This document shows positions 1 to 10,770 of a stretch of DNA of 64,000 bases, piece by piece. Source of the stretch: Arachis hypogaea (lineage: Eukaryota; Streptophyta; Magnoliopsida; Fabales; Fabaceae); contig NC_092039.1 of NCBI RefSeq assembly GCF_003086295.3, positions 94,818,561 to 94,882,560 of the forward strand, read 5' to 3'. Made by a program: the position numbers and the translations under genes. The notes under the pieces were generated by a model, which made no database searches, was not told where the DNA came from, and saw only the letters and a list, made by a program, of their open reading frames with translations. Positions within the stretch are counted from its first letter, which is position 1. Each line of letters opens with the position of its first letter.

Positions 1-600
1 TAAATTATAACCAAAAAGTTACTCATTTATTATATGTGTTGAATGACAATGGAAATTTTGATGGTGGTGATAATAGGGTAGAAAAAGAGCAGGATATCAA
101 AAAGAGAAAGAGGACAATTTTGTAATTTTATAATTGAATAGTTTAGGCATACCAAAATTATTACTTAGCAGATTAACTAACAATTAATTAATATTGACTA
201 ATGTCATAAAGACAAAGACTAAGTCAATGATTAATATGATTTATGTCAATTAATTTGTAAGAACTAACTTGATTGAGTAAAAATTTGAAAAATAAATTTG
301 ATTAGTAATGAAATTTAAAGAATTATTTTGACTAGTTACTTGCTATTGCTTTGTTATATATTATTGTTTTTTTATATAATACCTAACAATAATAATCCAA
401 TATTGCTAATAATTAAGCATAAGAAGTATAGAATAAATTATAAATTAAAATATTTATACAATGAATCCAAAATAACTTATTCTATTCTTATATATTTTTT
501 AACAATTTGAGGTAAAGGTGACATATCTCCTTTCCTAAAACAACATTTGATAAAAATAGGCAACACAATTAGAGGATATAATAAAATATACTTAGAATTT
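1..600. other. AT-rich intergenic DNA, no gene seen
   Basis: This stretch is low-complexity AT-rich sequence. The only open frame is a short isoleucine/leucine/asparagine-rich one that follows base composition and resembles no family I know. I see no repeat ends, RNA gene or promoter in it. Confidence 0.6.
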
Positions 601-619
601 TAAGATATAAATCTATGTT

Positions 620-960
620 TAATTTCTCATTGTTTTTCTAAAGCTTCTAAGCAGATCCAAAACGAAGAATTATCCCTTAAAATGTTAACTTGATCAAGAT
701 CTTCAATAGCTAAAGGTAAATATTCGATTGATTCTTTAGAAGTGATAATTGTTTCAAGTTTTTGGTAAATTTGAGTGATGTTTTTTGTTTTTGTCTTATG
801 CTTCTTTTTCTTTGATATAGATTTTTTTACTTGAGAGCTACTATCATTTTCTTCTATTTATTCAAGTTCATCAGTATCATATCCTTCCAATATATCAATG
901 CTAATATTTTTATCCGTAAAATTTTCATTTTTCATGCAATGACTCTTCTCAGAAGTTGGC
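620..960 (-). pseudogene. Possible 3' exon remnant of the RING-like gene
   Basis: On the minus strand this stretch reads as a mostly open frame rich in lysine, serine and acidic residues, including a KKKKHKTKTK basic run. One in-frame TAA follows the residues DTDELE. It lies downstream of, and in the same orientation as, the RING-type exons at 1625-3986, and its codon composition is less random than the flanking AT-rich DNA. I cannot match it to the C-terminal ubiquitin-like domain of DRIP proteins, so assignment to that gene rests on position and orientation only. If it was an exon, the stop makes it dead. Confidence 0.25.
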
Positions 961-1624
961 AAACTTTATATCAATAAAAAAAAGACATAGTCATATTCTA
1001 AACTATATATAATACTGTTGAAGTTATTGGAGTTACACAAATAAAATAAGAAAAGAAAATATTATTTTAATTGAATTTTAATTTTGATGTACGAACCAAT
1101 AGTGTAAAATATGTAAAGTAGTCATCCAATTATATCTTTTTCTTAGATGATCATTCATATTGTTAATGTAAAAATAGTTATTTCGCTAACATGATGTTAT
1201 GCAATTAGTATAAAACTCTTTTATACTTAATGTACACCAAAATTAAATTCGTTTCAATTATAAGATTGTTATAAACAACATTTTAATTATTTTGTAACAT
1301 GTGTCATGCACATTTTTATGATAATATACTAGAGATAATAACTAAAATTAACTTATTTAATTTAACATTTATAATTATACATTTATTAATCTAACATTAC
1401 ACGATTATTCTAATGGTAATTAATGATACTAAATAAGGTTTTTTGAACTATATATTTAGACTGATTTTCTAATTTCTCCTAAATATTATTGCATTTTTAT
1501 TATTTACAATCAATACAACTGTTATAAAAATGGCATAGTTAAATAAGAAATAAATAAATATTCTATATGTATGTTTGAACTCTAATAAAAAGATAAGGTT
1601 AAATTATTTCATTCTCTTACCTCC

Positions 1625-3986
1625 TTAATATTCTCCATGTTCTTTTGAAGTATCTGGCAAATCTTTTGATGCGACATCTTTTTCTTTTTTAGGATCTTCC
1701 AACAAATTTTTTACAGAATCACCTAATAATTCATTCTTCCCAACATTGGCAACATCATCATGTGTCTTATTAGCAACATTTCTTTCTCTTGGAGGAAAAA
1801 TTGTATTCCTTATTGATTGCATATTTCTGTCTTGTCTATAGTAACCCAAAATAGATATCAAATTAAACTTAATTAAATTAGCATGCAAGAATTTAAAATA
1901 GAACATGCACCTATTTTAAATTGAAAGAATTAGCTATGTATGTATGTGCTTTAATAAAAGAACATATAATACATATTATTTTATTTTTATCATAGAAATG
2001 GTCAAATGGACAACAATCATGCATGTATATATTTGTGTTAAAAAAAATTAGACAAAAAAATAGAGAGACATTAATGGTTCTTTGAAATTTGATAATGAAA
2101 CTAACCTCAATTTTTCGAGAGGTTTAGATCCCAAATTTAGGTAGCAAACTGGACAATGTTCTAATTTCTCTTCAATAATTTTATGGTGGATGCACTTCCT
2201 GCAAACTGAACAAGATTTATTGAAATAAAATTATTCCATGCAATAAAAAATGTTTGAATAAATTTTTCTATTAATATATATTGAGTATACAAATTTTTAA
2301 AGCTAACCAATTTGTGTCTTTTTATTGTTCTTCTCGTACTATATATAACAAACCTCTTTAACTGAAGTCTTACCTTTCAATGACTTATATTTTGACTTAA
2401 AATTTATGTTAAAAATCAAATGAGTTTGACATGTGTTGTCATCAATAATAAAAGCCACACTAATGAAAAGATTACTGAAACGGATATATTAGATTCACAC
2501 TTTCCCAAATTAAAGACATTGGCTGGCGTTGATGTGAGGCTTATATAATATGCATAACATTAGAAAATTAACGTGAGACTTTAGTAACAAAGACTTTTCA
2601 ATGAGGTAATCCTTAGATAAATGGTTAAGGGTGTAAACGGGTCGGGTTGAGTTGTGTTTCAAAAAAATTGAGAATCGAACCGACGAACTTGTAATCTATT
2701 TAGTTTTAGATCGAATTTGACATTTTTATCATTAGACTCGAATCAGTCTAAACTTATTGAATTTGAGTTGGATCAGATCAGGTGTTCGAGTACTGAATTG
2801 AATATTAAATTTAACAAAAATAAAAAATATGAAAAAACTATAAAGAAGAAAAAATATGAAAATATATAAATTAAAAAGTATCATTATTGTAAAAAAAGGC
2901 AACTAGAGAAAAAAGAATTAAGATCTTACATACATCAATCAAAATATATGAAAAGCAACATAAACAAAATAAAGATTTACTATACTTTAAACATATTTTT
3001 TTTTTCAAAAACACTTAACAACCATCAACCATAAGAATCTCTAACCCAATCAAAGCAATTTAAAAATCCAAAAGATAGTCCTAGTCACTACCGAAGCAAA
3101 GCAAGGATGCATATCAAACAAATAAAGGGAATGAAAACCTAAACATAGACGAAGTAGTGAAAAAGACGAAGGTATAGGACGTACGAAAAGGTAGAGCACT
3201 CACTGATTATGGGACAGTAGTGACAAAAGCAGAATGCTGACAAACCAAAAGAATAGAGAAAATACTGCACCAGACAAACTAGAGGAACAGAAAAAGTAGA
3301 TGAACCATATGAATGAATAAACAGGGGTCAAATGGTGTAAAAAATGATGGACTTATGTTGAGGAGTGAAGTTAGGGAATAGGCGTGATTGGGACTTGGGG
3401 TTGACAGAGGTGAAGAATTTTCTAGAATTGGGTTAGGGAAAAAACGAAAATGGGATCATAGTGACTATGGGAGAAAAATAATATTATTTGTAGTTATTAT
3501 TATAATAATAAATTAATTAGATATTAGAGTCAATTCAATTTTAGTAAAATTAATTTTTTTCTCTTTTCTAACTTGCATCTTTCCTTCAATTATTTTAACG
3601 GTCAAATACCAACTATTATAAATTATATACCTTTCTTAAATAACCTCATTAAATAATAAGTAATATACAAATTTATTATAGATTATATACCTTTTTTGGT
3701 GGTTTTGTCATGCATGTAATTAAAGCAACTTTCTTTTTTTGTATTTTATACGATTCAAATAAAATATATTATTCTAAAACAACTTCAAATTGAAATATCC
3801 AAACACATATATTAACTATAAAATTTGAATTCAAAAGAATATGTATGGATGATTTAAACCAAAGTACTTACATAAATGAAGACAATCATCAATGGCAGTA
3901 GCATCCTCCAATACTTCATCACAAATCTTGCAGGTTAAGAATGGTAGAATTGTTGTCTTTTTCAACATGATAGTGTGATTTTCCAT
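1625..3986 (-). pseudogene. Decayed DRIP-like RING-finger gene (three exons)
   Basis: Three exons can be joined on the minus strand. Exon 1 is 3986-3868, from an ATG to a GT donor. Exon 2 is 2198-2106, between an AG acceptor and a GT donor. Exon 3 starts at 1835 after an AG. The joined protein has CKIC, then CLHLCKKCIHH, then HCPVC, then a run ending EKLR, followed by QDRNMQSIRNTIFP. This is the order seen in plant DRIP E3 ubiquitin ligases and PCGF-type RING proteins. Those families normally have two residues between the RING histidine and the next cysteine; here there is one (H-L-C), so zinc binding is probably impaired. Exon 3 reaches TAA at 1625, a few bases before a GTAAGA donor, giving about 140 residues, far shorter than DRIP proteins. 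I call it a pseudogene; a short RING-only gene is possible. Confidence 0.6.
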
Positions 3987-4922
3987 TTTAGTTACTGTAG
4001 ATTCAAGTATCACAAATCAAAACTCAGGACATATATAAGAGAGAAAAATAAAAAATATTTTATATCAATAATCAATTTATTAATTTCTATTACATTATAA
4101 ATGAAATTTTTGAAAAAAATTGAGAAAAATAACATGTTTTAAAAGCAAAAAAAAAAAGGACAATCTGAGCTCAATCTACAATATTATAGTTATAAACAAT
4201 CTAATCATATAATAATCATGAGTAAATAGTCATTTCTAACTTTGTAAGATATAAGTTATGACAAAACTAACCATAAAAAAATTAGATTAATAGTGTTCCC
4301 ATAAAAAATGAGTATCATTTAACAAAAATAACCAATCATTAAAATTAGAGTTAACTCCGTTAAAATTGTTTTAAAATTTCTGAATTACCCCTATTCTACT
4401 ACCTTTAACCTCTTTCTTCTTCACCATACAATTCCTTCCAAAATCAGAACTTTGAACCTAAATCAAGACTAAAATCAAACTATGAAAATTCTTCCAAAAT
4501 CACACATAGAATAGATCCCAAAATATGAAACCCTAATTATAATTGACCTTTAATTATATCGAGTTCACTTATCTCTCCCACACCCTCTAAATCTTTCTCT
4601 TCTCCACCATACCCCATTGCGTCCTTCATCCCACTGTTAGACCACCACCACCACCACTATTGTCAATACTACTATAAACACAACACTCACACAAACAGAC
4701 AAAGAGAGATAAAAGAAAAAGGTAGAGAAAAAAATACATAGCCACACTACCACTACTAACACCACTATCAACACAACACGCATCCACATAAGAATCAAGC
4801 GCGTGCGTACACACACAAAAGAAACATGTATGCGCATTTTTTTTCACCAAAAGCAAATCATATCTAATTCTTGATAGTTATTTGTAAAAAATCATTTTTC
4901 ACAATAGAGATAATATAATCAT
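2559..4922. repeat. Tandem segmental duplication, copy A (about 2.36 kb)
   Basis: The sequence from the motif ATTAACGTGRGACTTTAGT onward recurs in the same order about 2362-2364 bp downstream. Shared landmarks are the AAACGGGTCGGGTTGAG block near 2635, RING exon 1, the ACCCCTATTCTACT block near 4386, and a pyrimidine-rich/CA-rich stretch near 4560-4830. Copy A carries the better preserved RING exon. The two copies differ by scattered substitutions and small gaps, so the duplication is not recent. Confidence 0.85.
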
Positions 4923-7190
4923 ATTAGCAAATTAACGTGGGACTTTAGTAACAAAGATTTTTCAATGAGGTAATTCTTAGATAAATGGTTAATGGTATAA
5001 ACGGGTCGGGTTGAGTTATATTTAAAAAAAAATTGAGAACCGAACCGATGATCTTGTAATCTTTTCATTTCAGATCAAATTTAACATTTTTATCATTAGA
5101 CTCGAATTAATCCAAACTGGTTGAATTTGAGTTGGATCAGGTCAGGTGTTTGAGTACCCAATTGAATATTAAATTTATAAAAAATTAAAAATATTAAAAA
5201 ACTATAATAAAAAATAAAAAATATGAAAATATATAAATTATAAAGTATCATTATTATACAAAAGATATGCAACTAGAGAAAAAAAATTACGATCTTCCAT
5301 ACATTAATCAAAATATCTGAAAAACAACATAAACAAAATTAAGATTTGTTATACTTTAGACAGATATTTTTTTTTAAAACTACTCAACAACCACCAACAA
5401 TAAGAATTTTTAACCCAATCAAAACAATTTAAACATAAAAAAATCCTAATCACTACCGAATTAAAGCAATTAAGGATGCATATCAAGCAAGTAAAGAGAA
5501 TAAGAACCTAAACATAGACGAAATAGGAAAAAAGATGAAAGTAGAGGATGCACGAAAAAGTAAAGCACTCACTGATCCCGAAATGGTAGTGACAAAAAGA
5601 GAATGTTGACAAACCAAAAGAATAGAAGAAACACTGCAACAGACACACTAGAATAACAGAAAAAGCAGATGAACCATATGAATGAATAAACAAGGGTCAA
5701 AGTCCATAAAAAAAGATGGACAGGCTGAGGAGTGAAATTAGGACAGAGGCGTGAGTTGAGACTTGGGGTTGCAGAGGTGAAGAATTTTCCAGAATTAGGT
5801 TAGGGAAAAAAAGGAAATGGGTTTATAGTGACTGGGGAAAGAAAAATAATATTATTTATATTTTATTATTATAATAATAAATTAATTAGATATTAGAGTC
5901 ATTTCAATTTTAGTAAAATTAATTTTTTTTTCTTTTGTAACTTGCATCTTTCCTTCAATTATTTTAAAGGTCAAACACCAACTATTATTTTAAATGACCT
6001 CATTAATTTATAAATAATATAAAAATTTATTATAGATTACATACCTTTTTTGATGGTTTTGCCATGCATGTAATTAAAGCCACTTTGTTTTTTTGCATTT
6101 CATACGATTCAAATAAAATATGTTTATTCTAAAACAACTTTAGACTGAAATACCCAAATATATATCACATATATTAACTATAAAATTAGAATTCAAAAAC
6201 ATATGTATGGATGATTCAAACCAAAGTACTTATATAAATGAAGACATTTAACAATAGTCGTAGCATCCTCCAACAATTTATCACAAATTTTGCAGGTTAA
6301 GAATGGTAGAATTGTTGTCTTTTTCAATATGATAGTGTGATTTTTCATTTTAGTTACTATAGATTAAAGTCACGCATATGAAAACTCAGGGCATATATAA
6401 GAGTAGTGAAAAATAACAAAATAGTTTATATCAATAATTTATTAATTTCTTTTAAATTATAAATGAAATTTTTGAAAAAATTAAGAAAAATAACATGTTT
6501 TAAAATAAAAAAGGACAATGTGTGCTCAATCCAAAATGTTATAGTTATAAACAACCTAATCATATAATAATCATGAGTAAATAATTATTTCTAATCATGT
6601 AAGATTTAAGTTATAACAAAACTAATCATAAAAAAAATTAAATGAATATTGTACCCACAAAAGATAAGTATTGTTTGACAAAAATATCCAATCGTCAAAA
6701 TTAGAGTTAACTCCATTAAAATCATTTTAAATTTTCTGAATTACCCCTATTCTACTTCCTTCAACCTCTTTCTTCTTCACCTTATAATTCCTTCCAAAAT
6801 CAGAACCAAACCTAAACCAAAACTAAAATCAAACTAGGAAAATTCATCCAAAATCACAACTAGAATGGATCTTAAAATATAGAACTCTAATTATAATTGA
6901 CCTTTAATTATAACGAGTTCTCTTAACTCTCCCACACCCTCTAAATCTTTCTCTTCTCCATGATACCATATTGCATCCTTCACCCTACTGTTAGACCACT
7001 ACCGTCACCATCACCATTTTCAATACTATTATAAACATAACAGTCACACACAAGAAACAGACAGAGAGAAAAAAAAGAAAGAAGCAAATAAAAAAATGCA
7101 CAGCCACACCACCACTAGAAACACCACCATCAACATAACACACATACACACAAGAATCAGGCGTGCACACACACAAAAAAGAAATAGGCA
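4923..7190. repeat. Tandem segmental duplication, copy B
   Basis: This is the second copy of the block at 2559-4922, directly adjacent and in the same orientation. It diverges from copy A after about 7185, where copy A returns to AT-rich DNA and copy B continues into a GA-rich stretch. Copy B holds a more decayed RING exon 1 and the complete foldback element. Confidence 0.85.
6230..6348 (-). pseudogene. Duplicated RING exon 1, degenerate
   Basis: This minus-strand exon is the copy-B counterpart of 3868-3986, with the same ATG position and donor context. It keeps the CKIC pair, but the last RING cysteine of the exon has become tyrosine (CLHLYKYFG), so it cannot form a normal RING zinc site. 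It lies upstream of the copy-A exon in the transcription direction and would be a dead alternative first exon. Confidence 0.65.
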
Positions 7191-7690
7191 TGCGCACATA
7201 CACACATAGGTAGAAGAGTCATATTAGATGAAGAACGAAAAAGATAAAAACGCAGGAGCGTGTGATGGCAAGGAAGACCTCTCCCACCGTGCGTCCACCT
7301 CTGGCCTTCTTGCCTACTAGCTGTCCTCTTTGCCTTTGGCACTAGAGAAGACGACGATGAGAAGGAGCGGATGATGATGAGATAGGATGGAGGCAAGAAG
7401 GAGTTAATTTGGCGACGACAAAACTTGAGGTGAGAAGGAGTGAGGGAAGGGTTGGGATGAGGGGTAGATTTGAGTGGGCTTAGAGTGGTGAGAATGACAG
7501 AGGGAGGGTGAGGGGTAAGTTTTGGAAAATTTTTAAAAAATTAATAGAGCCAGATATAATTTTAAGAATTGGTTATTTTTGTTAAATGATATTCATCTTT
7601 CATGAGTATAAATTAGTTTAATTTTTTCGTGGATAATTTTGTCAGCATCCAGATCTTTCATGGTTAGAAATTGTTATTTATTCTAATCAT
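6555..7690. mobile_element. Foldback / MULE-like element with ~170-bp inverted ends
   Basis: The left arm (about 6555-6725) reappears inverted at about 7540-7690. In both arms blocks such as CATTTAACAAAAATAACCAA, TTTCTAA..ATG..AGAT and CTTAAAATTA appear in matching order. Copy A of the duplication has only the left arm (about 4195-4370) with no right arm. Long, diverged terminal inverted repeats and no obvious transposase suggest a Mutator-like or foldback non-autonomous element. Flanking AATCATATA / AATCATCAT could be a decayed 9-bp target duplication. The exact ends are uncertain. Confidence 0.5.
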
Positions 7691-8094
7691 CATAGAAAAA
7701 TAATGATATAACAAATAAAAAGAGAAAATATAAAATTAAATAATATTTAAATCTTTAACCAAATTGTAAAAGATGTTAATTATTTAAAAATAATTGAAGG
7801 CAGTAAAAATTAATTAAAGAAATTGGTATATATTTGGGAACAAATAACTAGTGATTTAGAGTGAAACCTGAATTTAACGATTGTGGCAATGTTCTGAAAA
7901 CTAGTTCAGACCGTCTGATCAAATAGGTTGAACCGTAAACCGCTGCTAAAAACGGATCGGTCAGATCCCAGAACCACCAATTTTAAAAACCATTATTAAT
8001 CCGTCAAATTGGCCGAGATCTGGTCGATCGAACTGAATCGCGACTCGGCCGATTTTCTGAATTGCAAACAAACACCGTCGTTTAGTGTGTTGAA

Positions 8095-8760
8095 CCCTAA
8101 CTCCACTACTCTAGTCTATCCCTAACTAAACTCCAAACTCCAGAACGCCCTCTCTACCTCTCTCACACTCAGTCCAGAGCTCCTTTCATCGAGCTCTAGG
8201 CCTTCTCTCACTTCTATCCATCCACTGCCTACTCTCTCACTTCCCCTCTATCGCAAGCTTCCTTCCCCTCCATCGTGCAGCCATCGTGCGAATGTAGAAG
8301 CCTCCATCACGCAGCCATGATCCCGTTCGAAGCCCATTTGAAGGTGCTCCTTGTCTCGGTGTCTCCCTCTTGCGTGCTCTGTTCAAGAAATTTAGCTTTT
8401 ACGTAATTTTTTTTAACTATAATTGAATAATTTTTTGTTACTATGAAGTTCTGTGAAATGTGAACTGTGATTTTTTTATTTTTTTGTGAACTGTGACTCT
8501 GATCTAGTTTTGCCGCGTCCACCTTTCTTCCCAGCCCTTCCTCCCGAACAGCACCACCCATCCCCAGCCAGCACCACCCTCGTGGTCATAGACACTACAC
8601 CACCTAGCAGGCCAGCACCATCCAGCAGCACCCCAGCGGTACCAACAGGACCGATCTGGCCACCCGCAGCATCATTTGTTCCCACCCATAGCAGTACTGC
8701 TGTATTTCTGGCCTAGCCACCCACAACACAGCAGCCACCGGTTGGCCCTCTTCTAGTGCT
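8095..8760 (+). other. CT-rich leader-like block and proline-rich stretch inside the hAT element
   Basis: The block from about 8095 to 8300 is strongly pyrimidine-rich (repeated CTCTC and CTTCC), like the 5' untranslated region of a plant gene. It is followed near 8510-8720 by an open stretch rich in proline, serine and threonine codons. No domain is recognisable. It may be the 5' part of a captured host transcript, but low complexity alone would look similar. Confidence 0.3.
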
Positions 8761-9365
8761 CTTTCTCCTTCCCATCTACTTGACTTCAGGTTTAATTTTC
8801 TCTCCTTCTATGTATCTAAAGCTAATTAGACATATTGGGTTTATAATTATGAAATAGTTAGACATCTGAGTTGTTGGATTTGTTTAGGGTTTTGTTAGTT
8901 TCTTGTTAATAACTCTGATTATGTGCTTCTGAGTTACTAGGTTCAAATTTTCTTGTTTTCCTTAGTTTAAATTCTATGATTCTCTGATTTTGTGATCTGG
9001 TTCTATGATTATGTGATTCTGAATTGATTTTTGGTTTTTTGCACTTATTTTGCTTGTTTTGAAATTTTGTTAATAATACCGATGAGTTACTGTGCTTGTT
9101 TACTGATTTTGTTAATTTGAGTTTTTTGTTTTGAGTTGGTTTTGTGATTTATTTGTATTCAATTTTTGCTCAATCTATTTGTTTATTGTTGCTAATTGTT
9201 GTTCATTATTTGTTCATTGTTGCTGATTGTTGTTCACTGTTCATTGTTGCTGAATGTTAGTAATTTTATTTTGTTGTGTTTCTACTTCTGTTTTTTTAAT
9301 TATTTGTTCATTGTTGTTGATTCCTAGTATTTGTTGTTCATTATATGGTATTGGTCTTTGGCAGG

Positions 9366-9424
9366 ATATAAGAAGAGAACTTGGAATCAATATAATTGAT
9401 GAACAGAAGGTGTAGTTGTCTAAG
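9366..9424 (+). pseudogene. Exon-like fragment of unknown origin in the hAT element
   Basis: A short segment lies between a good acceptor (TTTGGCAG) and a donor (AAG then GTAATT). It reads about 20 residues containing DIRRELGINIIDEQKV, with an in-frame TAG near its 3' end. I do not recognise the family. Together with the Kelch fragment 0.9 kb downstream it suggests that part of a host gene was captured. Confidence 0.3.
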
Positions 9425-9899
9425 GTAATTGGTCTTTTCACACATGTCTCAGTTGCATTTTTTAGTTTCAAGAGAATAAGGTGGGCACAATGTATTTATG
9501 TATTGCCTGCATTTTTTTTTTGTGAGAAAGTGCATTTCAATTACAAGTTTATACTATGAAAGATATCTTCAACATTCTAAATATACTAATATAATGGTAT
9601 TAAAAATAGAAAGGAAGAATTTTATTGTTTGTAATATACCTTTAGATGTGTTATTTTCTTACATAATGCAATGACACTTCTGTTAGTCTTGTGTTATTTT
9701 GTGTCATTTAATAGAGTTAGTTCATTTATTTTACTACATTTAGGAATTCCTTGACATTTTGTGAAATTGTGATTCTGAGTTTCATTTATTTTAATTTCTT
9801 TTGTCGTCGAATTTTATTGAATCAAGACTTTTGTTAGTTATTGCGTATTTATGTTATATAATTTTAACGTTATAATTTTGTGAAATAACATGGCAGGCT

Positions 9900-10090
9900 T
9901 TTCTTTGAGTTGATTGAAAAAATCGAACAAACCGAACCAAATCAAACCGATTTTAATTAGTTTGGTTTGGTTCGGATGGTCCTAATAAAAAAACTGAACT
10001 AAACCAAACCGCAGTTTAATTAAACTATTGGATCGGATGACTTTTCTCTAAAAAACCAAACCAAATCGCACCGCAAACACCCCTAATTAA
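9900..10090. repeat. MITE-like block rich in AACCAAACC motifs
   Basis: The segment contains alternating AACCGAACCAAATC and GGTTTGGTTCGG runs in opposite orientations and ends near CGCAAACACCCC, a pattern common in small plant inverted-repeat elements. I cannot fix its ends or a target duplication. Confidence 0.3.
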
Positions 10091-10265
10091 AACTATACTT
10101 TGGGCTTAATTGTTCTTAGATTGTTAAGTTAGCTAATTCAGCATATGAATTTTGCCAATTATGCATTTCTTAATTCATAGATTAATACCTGCACTAGTTT
10201 CTTTCCTAGTAACAACCTATGTGACTAATTTTCCACTGTTATGAACTTATCCATTCACCTTGTAG

Positions 10266-10398
10266 GCATGCACTTGGTGGCTTTGATGGAAGCCCAATGG
10301 TGTCAACCGTTGAAGTGTATGATCCTCGTCATGAAGCATGGATAACCAGGGAACAAATGAATCATCCAAGTCACCAAGCACAATTGTGTCTACTAACA
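10266..10398 (+). pseudogene. Captured Kelch-repeat exon fragment
   Basis: After an acceptor-like TTGTAG at 10265 the sequence reads HALGGFDGSPMVSTVEVYD followed by PRHEAWITREQMNHPS. This matches the Kelch blade pattern: a GG doublet, then Y/F-D-G, then a V-x-V-Y-D-P strand and a W-x-x-x-x-x-M turn. Kelch repeats form beta-propellers in F-box and other adaptor proteins. Only one blade is present, and no partner exon with a matching donor is seen. It lies inside the hAT-like element, so the simplest reading is transduplication of a host exon. It is unlikely to make a functional product. Confidence 0.6.
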
Positions 10399-10770
10399 TT
10401 AGTCTTAATTGTAATTTAGTGATATCTGTTCTATGCCGTGCTAACTAAATGTGTCTATATATAATAATCGGTAAGTGGAGAATTAGAAAGAAGTAACTTT
10501 CTAATGATGTCATATAGAAGTTCTTCATAAGTATTTTTTTAATCTTGAATGAATGTTTGTTTATCATCGACTCTAGATTGTCAACCGTAAAGAAATATAT
10601 TAGCATTCATTTATTGTTTTTTATTATAATACATAAAATATTCTTGATTTTGTTATTGTTATTTGACTTTTGAATTTGTATTTGGATGAGATTATAATAT
10701 TATGGTCGATGTAGTATATTTAATTTGAATGGTAGTTTAAAATTTATATTAGACTATAATTATGTTTTAG

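Noticed and set aside
4626..4856. Cysteine/valine-rich frames on the minus strand near 4.7 kb and again near 7.0 kb
   Set aside because: They arise from CA/CCA simple-sequence repeats (ACACACA, CCACCACCA) and are not protein-like.
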